Origin: Actinomucor elegans
Lineage: Eukaryota; Mucoromycota; Mucoromycetes; Mucorales; Mucoraceae
DNA length: 64,000 bases
Direction of reading: 5' to 3'
NCBI GenBank assembly: GCA_026027325.1
Contig: JAMSLZ010000007.1
Span: 1,116,001-1,180,000, forward strand
Below, one piece after another: positions 22,085 to 32,784 of this stretch. Positions within the stretch are counted from its first letter, which is position 1; each line of letters begins with the position of its first letter. Both the position numbers and the translations under genes were made by a program. The notes below the pieces were generated by a model. The model was not told the DNA's origin, searched no databases, and saw nothing but the letters and a program-made list of their open reading frames with translations.

Positions 22085-22393
22085 TGTTATAGAATAGAGA
22101 CTATTGTATGAATAATAACTTATTCATTATCAATCTCATCTTTACGGAAGCACTTATGAGTTGATATGTTTAAGATTCATGTCTCAGATGGATATATATC
22201 TAGAACATAGACCTATAACATAACATCTTCTTAAATCCTCTTCACCACTCTTAGATAGACGATTAGTATAAATAGGTTTAGTTTAGACATAGTTATAGGA
22301 TCTTCATCTTTATATTCATCTTTGTTAATAAAGCACAGTCTCAAAAAGTACTCTTTTTAGTCTTCTTTATTATTTCACTGTGCAAACACAACA
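22085..22393 (+). repeat. Solo LTR, family G
   Basis: 309 bp, TGTTATAGAA...CAAACACAACA, flanked by CAAGT (22080-22084, 22394-22398). A second copy lies reversed at 37811-38107. Confidence 0.9.
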
Positions 22394-22848
22394 CAAGTAA
22401 AAGAAAAAGTGATAAAGTAAGGGAAGAAAGACCCAAAAATTGAATTATCGTTTATTGACAAGCACGATTGATCTATCTTATATAGACATCAATCTGCCTT
22501 CTACTTCTACTACATAACTTAACATTCTACAAGTACAACCGGATAAACCATCAGCAACTTCAATAACTGGCTTCTAATCACAACATATACAATCACCAAT
22601 CTAAAGACCATTAGATTGTGAATACTGAAGCATCAGAAACATAACCAGCGTAAAACATTCATCTTCTGCAGCAGAGCACCGAGTAACTATCCAGAGTCAA
22701 TGCATTTGATCTGCGATCACTCGAGAACAATAAGAATCTAGGTGTAACACTAGATCAAATGTCAAATTCGAGGGACCGAGACATTGAATGGATCTACGAT
22801 AATATATACAAAAGGGGAAAAAGGAAAAGACGGGAAAAATGGAAAAAG

Positions 22849-23212
22849 TGTTATATCGAATATAATAAAGACTGTAAAAATAACCAGACTGATAAAACGA
22901 ATTGATTTATTAAAGCATTAAAATGATGAGCTATTTATACAAAATTGAAGTTCGGATTTAACTTGATATTATAGACGATTGAGTTAGTCAAAGACTGCGC
23001 TCATGGAGTTAACAAGGATTTATAGTAATCCATTCTAGTACGACTTTATATTCGGTGATAGATAGTTTATGAAGGTTAGTTGCACTAAGCATTGATTTCC
23101 ATATATATCTCTTAACCGACGTTACAAAGCTGTCAAAGCACAAGCTGAGTATAAGCATTGTCGAACATTGACCTGATTGGTGACGGACACTGAACAAGTC
23201 ATGTTTACAACA
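22849..23212 (-). repeat. Chr2-B 3' LTR
   Basis: 364 bp, same family as 13028-13391. The polypurine tract lies just inside (23214-23224). Confidence 0.95.
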
Positions 23213-23536
23213 TTGCCCCCTTCTAGACAGTTGCTTATACTAAGAGTGTTTGCATTGTTACTAGGTGTAGTCTATAATGTGCATAAGTTAATAGGAAGTT
23301 ACATACTTCGGTGCGTGTCCTTTCGCCTTGTAATGAACTGATCGTAGTTATTCCTCGATAAAAACCTTATGTAAAAAACCCGTAGGATAAAAGTGAAGGA
23401 AAAGAAGAATAACAAACAAGACTGTATAAAAAGTCTATGATCTATTGTTGGTTTCTACTGCGTTTGTTCCGAGTAGCTATCTTACGTGTATTGACTGTCA
23501 TAGGAGCCTTACGTTTCTTGGAAGAGGATTGCTTAT

Positions 23537-23937
23537 GAGCAACGTTAAAAATAAAAAAAAATAAAAATTAGTTTTTAAATTAAATAGTGTTTTTTGTAAT
23601 TATATTTTTTTTGTTTAACACTTTTTTATTGTAATTTTTGAAAGTTTGGTAATTAACGTAAAAATAAGAAATTGCAATAATTATGCAAAACTTATAAAGA
23701 TTAAACTTTTATATTACTTTTCAATACAATTAAACTTTTTTTTTTCATAATATTTCACACCAGATCGAAACCCTGTTGTGCGACAATTTTTTTCTTTTAA
23801 AATTGATTAAAAAGCACGTCGTAAGTTTTTTAGCAACTTACAACTTGATAAATAAAGAAAACTATATAATTTTAATTTAATAATATAAAAATAATTATAA
23901 TATATATATTAATTATTAATGGTATGTAATGTAGCTC
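23537..23937 (+). repeat. Dch2 left direct terminal repeat
   Basis: Starts GAGCAACGTTA and ends TAATGTAGCTC, whose reverse complement GAGCTACATTA makes imperfect inverted ends. Near 23826 it holds a stem GTAAGTT...AACTTAC. Confidence 0.88.
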
Positions 23938-24082
23938 TTATATAAAAATTGCTCTTTGTTTTTGATTCATAGTATCAATTTTTATTTTATTTTTTGCCAA
24001 ATGTTTGAATGTTTAATATTAAAATAATTATAATTATAATCATTTCTGTAACATTAATTCAAACTCAATTACTTTTTTCTAA

Positions 24083-24090
24083 AAAATTGA
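24083..24090 (+). promoter_or_regulatory. AAAATTGA box before Dch2 transposase
   Basis: AAAATTGAATT, then ATTATATAAATAAA, 31 nt before ATG 24122. Confidence 0.5.
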
Positions 24091-24121
24091 ATTATTATAT
24101 AAATAAAAATAAGAACATCTT

Positions 24122-25572
24122 ATGACAATTGAAATAGAGGAACTATTAGAAAATGAATATGAAGAGATTAAAACAAATTATTGGAAATTTTTAGATAATA
24201 CATATAAATCTAATATTGAAAAACAATATCATAGAAGTAAAATAGGAAATTTTATTAACATTCAAAATATAAAAAAGAATTATATGAACTATTAGGTGCA
24301 ATTCCTATATTTGTATTTTTAACAGAAATTTGTAGTAAAATTAAAATGCCATCACCAGTATATAATGTAGAAAAAGGAATTTTGATTTTAAAATTATTAG
24401 TAGATGGTTGTTCCATTAATGATATGAAAATTTATGATGAGAATGATTCTTTTTATAGAATTTATAAATCTGTTTTTATTGATAATATAGATTTTTTAGA
24501 AAATTGGGTTAATAATACGATGTTTTATTGTTTTAGCAACAGCATTACTAGATTATTATATAGTAAATTATACAATCCTAAAAATTTTGAACATTGTACA
24601 TTACTTTTAGATGGAAGACATAATAGAATAGTAATTGAAGATATTGATTTAAATAAAAAAGATTTATATTCTTATAAATTAAAGAAAAATGCATTAAACA
24701 CCCAATTTATTATAGATTCAGCAGGATATATCATCTATGTTTCAGAATCATTACCATGTAAATTTAATAATGACGATAATATGTTTATTAATAATATAAA
24801 TTTAATGAAATTTTTTAAACTGACAGATTGTTTATGCTATGATGGATTATATGAAAATGTATTAGATGAAATTTTAAAAAAATATAATAATGTAGGATTA
24901 CATATTACAGAAAATAACTTTTGTTTTCCAATAAAAAAAGAAAAAAATATTGATTTAGATGTTGATGAATTAAATTTTAATAAACAATTAGGATCATATA
25001 GAAGTACCATTGAAACTTTTTTTGCAAAATTTTCAAATATATTCAAAAGATTTAGCTACAAAGCCAATGCAAGAATTACAAAAGAAAAAACATATAACAT
25101 TCAGATTAAATTAGCATTAGTTTTATTTAATATCAAAAACTTTGTAGAAAAAAATAATATAGAAGAAAAATCTTATTATAAACTATGGATGGAAAAAGAT
25201 TTTGATTTTTTTGATACTATTAAGGATTTTAATATCGAAACTAAATCAATAAAGGCGGTATATAAAAAAGAAAATATAATGAATATGAAAAGTTTACAGG
25301 ATGATCTTCTAAATAAACTTTTATCTGATAATAATTTTAAAATCAGCTTAACTAAAAATAAAATGCAAATTGATAATGATGATAATAATACTAGTACTGA
25401 TAAAAATGTATATGAGATACAATATATAATACAACATAGAAAAATAAATAATGAATATGAATATGAGGTAAAATGGAGAAATTATAAAAAACAAGTAAAC
25501 AGTTGGATTAAAGAAAGTGACTTTCAAACAAAAGATATTCTAAAGAATTATTGGGATTCTATCAATGTCTAA
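24122..25572 (+). CDS. Dch2 transposase: DDE domain plus C-terminal chromodomain, with a -1 shift
   Basis: Read from ATG 24122 with a -1 shift at A_AAA_AAG (24271-24277), the product is 483 residues. Without it the first frame stops after 57 codons, and the rest could only start near 24346. The probable acidic triad is in LDGRHN (about 163), CYDGLY (about 240) and STIETFF (about 296). The conserved block YSYKLKKNALNTQ lies between the first two. The chromodomain is at about 430-483 (YEIQYIIQH, YEVKWRNYKKQVNSW, LKNYWDS). Identity to Dch1 and Dch3 is clear along the whole length but the DNA is diverged, so these are separate lineages. The role is as for Dch1: cut-and-join recombinase with a chromatin reader. 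Confidence 0.72.
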
Positions 25573-25972
25573 GAGCAACGTTAAAAATAAAAAAAATAAA
25601 AATTAGTTTTTAAATTAAATAGTGTTTTTTGTAATTATATTTTTTTTGTTTAACACTTTTTTATTGTAATTTTTGAAAGTTTGGTAATTAACGTAAAAAT
25701 AAGAAATTGCAATAATTATGCAAAACTTATAAAGATTAAACTTTTATATTACTTTTCAATACAATTAAACTTTTTTTTTTCATAATATTTCACACCAGAT
25801 CGAAACCCTGTTGTGCGACAATTTTTTTCTTTTAAAATTGATTAAAAAGCACGTCGTAAGTTTTTTAGCAACTTACAACTTGATAAATAAAGAAAACTAT
25901 ATAATTTTAATTTAATAATATAAAAATAATTATAATATATATATTAATTATTAATGGTATGTAATGTAGCTC
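25573..25972 (+). repeat. Dch2 right direct terminal repeat
   Basis: 400 bp, differing from 23537-23937 by one base in an A run. It starts 3 bp after the transposase stop codon, ATGTCTAAG then AGCAACG. Confidence 0.9.
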
Positions 25973-28949
25973 TATGATCAGCATTGCGACGTCCCCAATA
26001 TATTTCAATTGGTTTCTTTGAATCGAAGTGTGATGGAGGTTCCCATGTATCATCTTCATCGTTTGGATATCCTTTCCATTTGACTCTGTATAAATAATTA
26101 CCAGGTGAACCAGAATGATCAATGACTGCTTGTATTTCAAAGTGATCTTCTTTAAGCTTTTGATATTCTTCAGTAGATATATTATCTGAGGAGATGAATA
26201 TAATATGCGATGTAGGTACATCTCTAGATAAGAGAGTACCCGCTTTATCTTTCAAGATATAGCTACCGTTCTTTGTGATTCCATGTATATAAAATGGACC
26301 GAGATTACGCGCATCTAATTTGCTTAATCGTGTTACATTTTTAATCATAACTTTACTTCCAACAGGGAACTGCTTAGTTACAATCCTATGCGTTTTTACG
26401 AATCTGTCGTGATCACGTTCTTGCGTATCTCTTATGCGTTTAGACAATGCTGGTATAACGACTTCATTGACAAATTTGAATTTTTCATCAATCATTTTCG
26501 TGTCAGTTTCTTCTAGTTGCAATACAGGTTTAGTATTTGAGTAGTCTTCAAAGCCATTTGGTTGTCTATTGAATAACACTGTATAAGGACGAGACTTATG
26601 TAACCGTGCGTATTTACAATTCATAGCGTATTGACAATAATTCAAATAATAATCCCAGTCAGCGCCTTTACCGCGTAATTCCTTAACAATTGTACGTTTT
26701 GCCAAACCGACATATGCTTCGTTTACCGAGTTACCCGTAGGAGAGTATGGTAATGAAAGTCTTCGATCAATGCCACTCATCTCAATCATTTTTGCTACAA
26801 TATCAGCTGTGAACTCTGCACCATTATCCGAATTCAAGATCTTTGGAAAGCCAAATAACGAGAATATAGATAAAAGTTCGGCAGCGATAGTCGTACTATG
26901 TTTATCAGGTAATGCTCTAAGAACAGTAAACCTTGAATAATAGTCTACCATGACTAACATAAAGTTATTGCCGCGGGAAGAGGTGACATCAAACGTACCT
27001 AAATCCATACACCAATGATCAAGTGGTTGATCAGGCAATACAGATTTTGGTGGGTGATAACCAACTTTGGATATGTTGAACCTATTGCATTCAGTACATT
27101 CGCCCAAGATTCGTTGAATATCTTTTCGCATGTTTGTCCAGTGAATACCATCATGGTGTAATTGGTTCTCGATGCTTTGTAAACCATAATGTCCTAAAAG
27201 GTGTGCTTTAAATACGAGATTATCACGTTCATTTTTAGGTGGTGTAATATAATCCGCAAACTTTAATGTTCGAAGAATCAGGTCTTCATCGTCATTAGAA
27301 GTTTGTTGTGGAGATATAGTAGCGCAAGTATCATTACTCTGATCAGTAAGTAATATTGGTACTGTTGAAGAAGAAGCTAAGAGAGAAGTATTATTTTTAT
27401 AAATACTAGGGCGTGACTGTTGAGCAAATTGCTTTTTGCTTTTAGCCATAGATCCCTTTTCACTATCTTTCAAGCTTTTCTTTTTGTTTGAAATGCTACC
27501 AACATCACCAAGCGCGACTATATCGAGACAACTACCCCCCTCCAGAACATTAATCGGTTGATCCTCGTCCGTATAAAGGCGTGAGAGAGCGTCAGGAATA
27601 AGATTTTTGAATCCAGGCAGGTGAACTGTATTGAACGTATAGCCAAAAATACCCTCATACCAACCAGCCATTAAAGCATTAGGTACTTCTTGAGTCTGCA
27701 AGTAAATGAGACTTTTATGATCAGTATGCAACGTAAAGGGAATGAGATACAGCCACTTGTGGAATTTCGCAAATGCATAAACGACAGCTAACAATTCACG
27801 TTTGGTAGTGCTATAGTTGCGTTCGGAAACACTAAGCTTTCGAGAAGCCAAGGCAACAAACTTAACTTCATTATCGATAATTTGATACAGCATAGCACCA
27901 ATACCAGACACACTTGCATCTGTTGCAACATGAAATCGTTGACCGATAACTGGAGGCGAGATAACAGGAGCATTGGCCAGAGCGTATTTAAGAGCTGCAA
28001 AAGCTTGTTCGTGTTTGTTTGACCAGACTTTAGTAATATCTTTTACGTTACGTAGGTCATCTAAATCAGCAGCGAGTTTAGCAAAGAAAGGAATGGATGA
28101 ACGGAAGAAGTTCATAAACCCGAGAAACTGTTGGATATGACGTCCAGTAGTCATTTTAGGCCAGCTTTCTAAGCTTGCTACTTTGCGAGGATCAGGGATC
28201 AGTTTACCTTTTATCAACGACCATCCCAATATGTGTATGCTCTGTTGAGCGAATACGATCTTATCAGGATTCAGTACGAGATTAGCACTAGTAAGACGTT
28301 TGGTCACTTCAGCAACGCAATCTGCATGATATGATAGCGGAGGAAATGTAGAAACAACGATGTCATCTACATACACGTTGACGTAAGGAAGATCTTCAAA
28401 GAGTGTTGTCAGATTGCGTTGGACGACCGATCCAACGAAACTTATGCCATAGCACGCTTTGATAAAGCGCATCTGCCGATTGGTATAGGGACATGTAAAG
28501 GACAGTTTCTCGCGATCTTCATCAGCAACTTTAAAACTTGTAAAGCAAGCATGAATGTCCAATATAGTGTGGATTGGAGCAGAGCCAATACGTTGATGTA
28601 TTTCTGAGATGAGAGGTAGTTGTTGTCTATCATTTACAATCAGCAATTGGTTAACTAGACGAACATCACAAACCACTCTAGGTTTAGCATACGTGTAATT
28701 ACCGAATGAGTCCTTCTTTTTGACGCAAAGGATTGGACTATTCCACGATGTATGAGAAGGAGCTCTTTCAATGACACCTTCCTGTAACCATGTTTCTATT
28801 TGGTCAAGGACCGCAGAACGATATGCTTCAGGCAATGCGTATTGTTTTCTGTAAGCAACACTTCCAGGCTTCGTTTTGAGATGAATAATAGCACCCGGTA
28901 AATTGCAGTATGTACTTTTCATATCAATAGAAGAATTGACCTGTAACAA
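25944..28949 (-). CDS. Chr2-B Pol (RT, RNase H, integrase, chromodomain), C-terminal tail replaced
   Basis: Pol is in frame with gag. Counting from Met 28949 it has 1001 residues, but the frame is open upstream to the gag UGA (29046-29048), so the true product probably starts by read-through. Domains: RT (YVDD near 195), RNase H (ATDASVSG near 342), integrase zinc finger (HLLGHYG near 585), catalytic MDLGTFD, SDNGAEF and GNSVNEA (about 648, 708, 743), and chromodomain YRVKWKGYPNDEDDTW (about 925-980). The last nine residues come from Dch2; the native basic tail seen in copies A and C is cut off. All core domains are intact, so the loss may or may not matter for activity. Confidence 0.93.
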   Translation of the reverse strand: MLQVNSSIDMKSTYCNLPGAIIHLKTKPGSVAYRKQYALPEAYRSAVLDQIETWLQEGVIERAPSHTSWNSPILCVKKKDSFGNYTYAKPRVVCDVRLVNQLLIVNDRQQLPLISEIHQRIGSAPIHTILDIHACFTSFKVADEDREKLSFTCPYTNRQMRFIKACYGISFVGSVVQRNLTTLFEDLPYVNVYVDDIVVSTFPPLSYHADCVAEVTKRLTSANLVLNPDKIVFAQQSIHILGWSLIKGKLIPDPRKVASLESWPKMTTGRHIQQFLGFMNFFRSSIPFFAKLAADLDDLRNVKDITKVWSNKHEQAFAALKYALANAPVISPPVIGQRFHVATDASVSGIGAMLYQIIDNEVKFVALASRKLSVSERNYSTTKRELLAVVYAFAKFHKWLYLIPFTLHTDHKSLIYLQTQEVPNALMAGWYEGIFGYTFNTVHLPGFKNLIPDALSRLYTDEDQPINVLEGGSCLDIVALGDVGSISNKKKSLKDSEKGSMAKSKKQFAQQSRPSIYKNNTSLLASSSTVPILLTDQSNDTCATISPQQTSNDDEDLILRTLKFADYITPPKNERDNLVFKAHLLGHYGLQSIENQLHHDGIHWTNMRKDIQRILGECTECNRFNISKVGYHPPKSVLPDQPLDHWCMDLGTFDVTSSRGNNFMLVMVDYYSRFTVLRALPDKHSTTIAAELLSIFSLFGFPKILNSDNGAEFTADIVAKMIEMSGIDRRLSLPYSPTGNSVNEAYVGLAKRTIVKELRGKGADWDYYLNYCQYAMNCKYARLHKSRPYTVLFNRQPNGFEDYSNTKPVLQLEETDTKMIDEKFKFVNEVVIPALSKRIRDTQERDHDRFVKTHRIVTKQFPVGSKVMIKNVTRLSKLDARNLGPFYIHGITKNGSYILKDKAGTLLSRDVPTSHIIFISSDNISTEEYQKLKEDHFEIQAVIDHSGSPGNYLYRVKWKGYPNDEDDTWEPPSHFDSKKPIEIYWGRRNADHRATLHTINN

Positions 28950-29045
28950 CTTGTTTATTTTATCAAGTAAAGGCTTTCGCTCAGTAATCGTTCCGTATGG
29001 ATTATCATTTGGTTTGACCTGATCAGGATCAATTGGGTCTGGGAG

Positions 29046-30983
29046 TCAATGGCCAATTTGTTCAAAGTGTGAACTAACAAGACCAGTGATACCAATGTTC
29101 AATTGAGGTAAGATGTCAAGACCAAAGCAAATAGGAACATCTTCATGAGTAAAGAAAGGAAAAACTTCAAAAGTATGGTAAAAAGATTTTTTATTATAGA
29201 ATACTTTTAGAGTGCAAGACCCTATTCTACTGATCGCATTATTGACGTGGCCAAGCTGGATTGTGCCTTCTTGCTTCACCAAAGGAATAGGTGGAACAAG
29301 TGAGTTAAAAAACTCTGGCGTAACCATAGAAAAGCTCGAACCCGAATCGATCAAACTGTAGGTAGTAATATTCTCTATAATAGCCGGTACAAAGAGAGAA
29401 TTAGAAATCTGTCTTGGTGGCAATGAAAATCTTTTGTGATACTTACAAGCTTGTGCCTGCGCGGCGACCAGAAGCGATTCTTCATCTGAAATATCCATAT
29501 CATTGATGCGTTGTGTGGCAACAGCCACAGCAGAAGAAGAAGAAGCATTGGTTGATCCAGCAGAAGAAGCAACAGAAGTATTAGTCTCGACGGTAGTGGA
29601 AACCGGAGCACGAGGAGCAGCAGAAGAAGTAGTAGTAGTAGTGCGAGAGGCAGAAGAGGAAAAACGTTCGGGCGACGTGGACATAGCTCTCATTACCAGA
29701 TTACTGGCAGATTTACCAACACCATTCACTGCAGCAGATGAATCACAGCGATGTGATGGGTTCCAATTCTTAGCGCCACAACGACGGCAGTCACCAGGAC
29801 CAGGCTTGGGTACACCTCCCAGTTTAGCAGCGCGACAAGAGTCCGTGCTATGCGTAGTCGATCGGTGGAAAGAACAGAACAACCCTTTCTTTTCTCTTGT
29901 ACTAGACGAAGAAGAAGGTTTTGATGCGTACTTCGAGGCAGCAGCACCATTAGGAAACGATGACGACGATGGTTCATCAGAAACCTTTGACTTTTTCGTG
30001 CCAAGAGATTCCCTTTGATCGTCACCAGTACGCTTGTTAGCACGCATAGAAGCCAAACGACTGTCCAAGTTACGAGCCACAGCGCAAACATACTCGAGAT
30101 TCTGCGTCTGAGTTTCAGTTCCCATATTCATAGTATATGCCATACGTTCTTGAAATGAGTCAGGCAATCCACGCAAGAAGGTAGATATTAACAAGAACGA
30201 ATCATTCAAGTCAGCACGACGACGTAACGCGTTAAAGCGGTCAATATACTGTTCAATTGTCTCGGTTGACCGTTTAGTGATGGCCATGAGCTCGTTAGCA
30301 GCAGTAGAGCGATCTACACTTGCATTCACACCAAACTTCTTCAAAAAGGCATCTTTTACAATGGACCAAGTAGCAGCAACACCAGGCACAAAGAAGGTTT
30401 CTTTCAAGAATGTTTGATGATCCTCGTTTAAGCAACAGTACTTAAGTAGGCGAGCACCATTGACGTCCAAGTCAAGACCATGACACTCTACAACGACTTC
30501 GAAGCGAGAAAGACAAGTACGCAAGTCAGTGAAGATGGTAGACTTGTTGTCAGAAACCATACCAACCCATTGGATAATAGGTAAGTCATTGGGCACAAAC
30601 TCAGTACGTAACATAGTACTCTTAGTAGGACCCAGAGAAGCAGAAGCAGGACTAGCAGCAGAGCTACCAAGGGATTCTTCCATAGCCAGAAGAGATTCCT
30701 TGAATAACTTCAAATCCTTTTGTCGAAGAGCAAGATCACCACGAAGTTTCTTGGCAGCTTCTTCAGAGAGAACACCAGGAGTCACCAACTGGATAGTCAT
30801 CTTGGCGATTTGAGCAGAGGCTTGACGGATAGCGTCCTTGATCACCTCAACGGAGTCAGATACGGATAAACCGTCATCACAGTTGTTCATCTCTACGTCT
30901 TGATCAGCAGAGGATTCAACAGCAACAGGAGGATTAATGACAGCGTCATTAGAACCAGAAACAGTGGAGATAGGAGCAGACAT
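29046..30983 (-). CDS. Chr2-B Gag-protease, ending in a UGA in frame with Pol
   Basis: 645 residues from ATG 30983. The N-terminal third is low-complexity and acidic. The middle holds the capsid-like region around WSIVKDAFLKKFGV and IEQYIDRFNALRR. Two atypical zinc knuckles follow: CSFHRSTTHSTDSC (near 364) and CRRCGAKNWNPSHRC (near 399). The aspartic protease motif LIDSGSSFSM lies near 546, so protease is made with Gag. The ORF ends CAT-TGA-CTC, and the same frame stays open into Pol. UGA followed by C is a known leaky stop context (established for several viruses), so read-through is the likely Gag-Pol mechanism (inference). The Ser/Ala/Thr-rich linker creates long spurious antisense ORFs. 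Confidence 0.92.
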   Translation of the reverse strand: MSAPISTVSGSNDAVINPPVAVESSADQDVEMNNCDDGLSVSDSVEVIKDAIRQASAQIAKMTIQLVTPGVLSEEAAKKLRGDLALRQKDLKLFKESLLAMEESLGSSAASPASASLGPTKSTMLRTEFVPNDLPIIQWVGMVSDNKSTIFTDLRTCLSRFEVVVECHGLDLDVNGARLLKYCCLNEDHQTFLKETFFVPGVAATWSIVKDAFLKKFGVNASVDRSTAANELMAITKRSTETIEQYIDRFNALRRRADLNDSFLLISTFLRGLPDSFQERMAYTMNMGTETQTQNLEYVCAVARNLDSRLASMRANKRTGDDQRESLGTKKSKVSDEPSSSSFPNGAAASKYASKPSSSSSTREKKGLFCSFHRSTTHSTDSCRAAKLGGVPKPGPGDCRRCGAKNWNPSHRCDSSAAVNGVGKSASNLVMRAMSTSPERFSSSASRTTTTTSSAAPRAPVSTTVETNTSVASSAGSTNASSSSAVAVATQRINDMDISDEESLLVAAQAQACKYHKRFSLPPRQISNSLFVPAIIENITTYSLIDSGSSFSMVTPEFFNSLVPPIPLVKQEGTIQLGHVNNAISRIGSCTLKVFYNKKSFYHTFEVFPFFTHEDVPICFGLDILPQLNIGITGLVSSHFEQIGH

Positions 30984-31037
30984 ATTGAATAGTAAGTGTA
31001 TAATAAACCAAAAAGTAGCAGATAAGGTTAAAAAAAA

Positions 31038-31401
31038 TGTTATATCGAATATAATAAAGACTGTAAAAATAACCAGACTGATAAAACGAATTGATTTATT
31101 AAAGCATTAAAATGATGAGCTATTTATACAAAATTGAAGTTCGGATTTAACTTGATATTATAGACGATTGAGTTAGTCAAAGACTGCGCTCATGGAGTTA
31201 ACAAGGATTTATAGTAATCCATTCTAGTACGACTTTATATTCGGTGATAGATAGTTTATGAAGGTTAGTTGCACTAAGCATTGATTTCCATATATATCTC
31301 TTAACCGACGTTACAAAGCTGTCAAAGCACAAGCTGAGTATAAGCATTGTCGAACATTGACCTGATTGGTGACGGACACTGAACAAGTCATGTTTACAAC
31401 A
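31038..31401 (-). repeat. Chr2-B 5' LTR
   Basis: 364 bp, matching 22849-23212. Followed on the minus strand by eight T (31030-31037). Confidence 0.95.
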
Positions 31402-31452
31402 AAAAGGACATCGAATAAAAGAAAAGGGAAAATAAAGATTCACAATGTGAAT

Positions 31453-31953
31453 TGAGATGTTTCCTGAGATGTTCGTAATTAGTTAGGTACGTGTTTAATT
31501 AACGAGACAGAAAACAAGAGAGAGATTTATTCTACCACTGCCCGCCTTCTGTTATTAATAGGCTGGGTGGTGGTTACATATAGTAAATATAACTAGTCAC
31601 GATTACACAAGTTAGGAGGTCATACAGATACTCGCAATTGTTGTACAATTACTCGTACAGGTTCTGGGTTAGTGGATGACCGGGTGCAATAGAATGTGGT
31701 TATACAATATGTCTCCGGCATTCCAAATATTTCTAGCCGTTTTAAAAATTGGAAATAGCCATTTAAATGGGTACACATATCCAGAGAACATCACAGCAGC
31801 CAAAAATATGCCCATGAGTAAATACCTAAGGTCATCCACTAACCCAGAACCTGTACGAGTAATTGTACAACAATTGCGAGTATCTGTATGACCTCCTTAA
31901 CTATTCAGGCCACTTCTATTACTATTCTATGTAAAGTAGTTATGTCCACTACA
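31453..31953. repeat. Solo LTR, family I, carrying a MITE
   Basis: TGAGATGTTTCC...GTCCACTACA, flanked by TGAAT (31448-31452, 31954-31958). Comparison with the intact Trn1 LTR confirms the clean insertion. Without the MITE and its duplication it is about 216 bp. Confidence 0.8.
31615..31896. mobile_element. MITE with 67-bp perfect inverted repeats
   Basis: Arms 31615-31681 and 31830-31896 are perfect inverted repeats starting GGAGGTCATACAGATACTCG. The element is flanked by TTA (31612-31614, 31897-31899), the classic PIF/Harbinger target. The 148-bp middle has no ORF of note. It is a 282-bp non-autonomous element, perhaps moved by a PIF/Harbinger transposase. Confidence 0.8.
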
Positions 31954-32140
31954 TGAATGAAATGAGTGAAATGAGTGAAATGTACAAAAGAAAACTGAAT
32001 GAAGGGAATATAATACTAAAAGTAAAGGGAATAACAAATATAATAAGAAAATATATATAAAAAGGAAAATGTGTCAGAAAAATACAATGGTTTGAGACCA
32101 GGCCAAGAGAGATAGTAACTTGAAACCTTGCTTATTCCAG

Positions 32141-32372
32141 GACGGACATCTTGTTTCATATAAATTTGGTACGTATATTAGGAGAAAGCATAAATATAAT
32201 ATTGCTTTTTCATGCAAAATGGAACAGTTGCCTTCTTGATAATGTTTATTATACTTAATAATAATTTTAATTCATGAAAAAAAGTTATAAATTATAAAAT
32301 ATATGGATATATTAAAAAAAAATAGGACATATACAATAGATTTAAAAGATATATTAATTGTAGATATCCGTC
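32141..32372 (+). repeat. Dch3 left direct terminal repeat
   Basis: 232 bp, starting GACGGACATC and ending GATATCCGTC, so each repeat has 10-bp inverted ends with one mismatch. A stem GAAAGCA...TGCTTT lies near 32190. Confidence 0.92.
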
Positions 32373-32750
32373 TACTATAACCATAGAGAAATGTTTCTGT
32401 TGCTATAAAATTCTGAATTATAAAATCAGCTTAACACTACAATTCTTTTCAAATTATCAATTTGTTTGTCATTCCATGAAAATTAAAAATGTTCACAATT
32501 TGTGAACTTTTTATATTTTCTATTTCTTTAAAACAATTAGGATTTATTATATTTTGTGTAACACAAAATATTTATAAATCTGTCTATTAATAAAAAGTTC
32601 AAAAAAAATAATTGATTTTACAATTTTGCTGACTAAGCAAAATATAAAATTAATAAATTTTAGAATTACTTCAAACTTTTCAAAATAAAAAATGTTTTCT
32701 AAAACATAATAATGTATATATATTATTATTAATTTTATTTTAAGTTATAA

Positions 32751-32758
32751 AAAATTGA
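32751..32758 (+). promoter_or_regulatory. AAAATTGA box before Dch3 transposase
   Basis: AAAATTGAATTT, then CAATATAAAAAA, 26 nt before ATG 32785. Confidence 0.5.
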
Positions 32759-32784
32759 ATTTATCTCAATATAAAAAAGAACAA

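Larger units (their letters stand above)
23537..25972 (+). mobile_element. Dch2: DDE-chromodomain transposon with direct terminal repeats
   Basis: 2436 bp, inserted in the 3' end of Chr2-B pol. Comparison with copy A shows the duplication TAT (23534-23536, 25973-25975). The direct repeats are 401 and 400 bp. A solo unit of the same repeat lies at 41373-41775. One transposase gene; no second ORF seen. Confidence 0.82.
22849..31401 (-). mobile_element. Chr2 copy B: chromovirus inserted in the Trn1 LTR
   Basis: 364-bp LTRs at both ends and the duplication AAAAG (22844-22848, 31402-31406). Gag and pol are open. The only break is Dch2 (23537-25972) in the last codons of pol. It is the best copy of this family in the window. 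Confidence 0.95.

Noticed and set aside
22436..22443. AAAATTGA box inside the Trn1 LTR
   Set aside because: It lies on the strand opposite to Trn1 transcription and precedes no gene. It shows that single hits occur by chance, so only the ORF-linked pattern was reported.
29503..30018. 171-codon plus-strand ORF (also at 17242 and 63390)
   Set aside because: It is antisense to the Ser/Ala/Thr-rich linker of Chr2 gag; the Glu/Val-rich content is the mirror of that low-complexity coding sequence.
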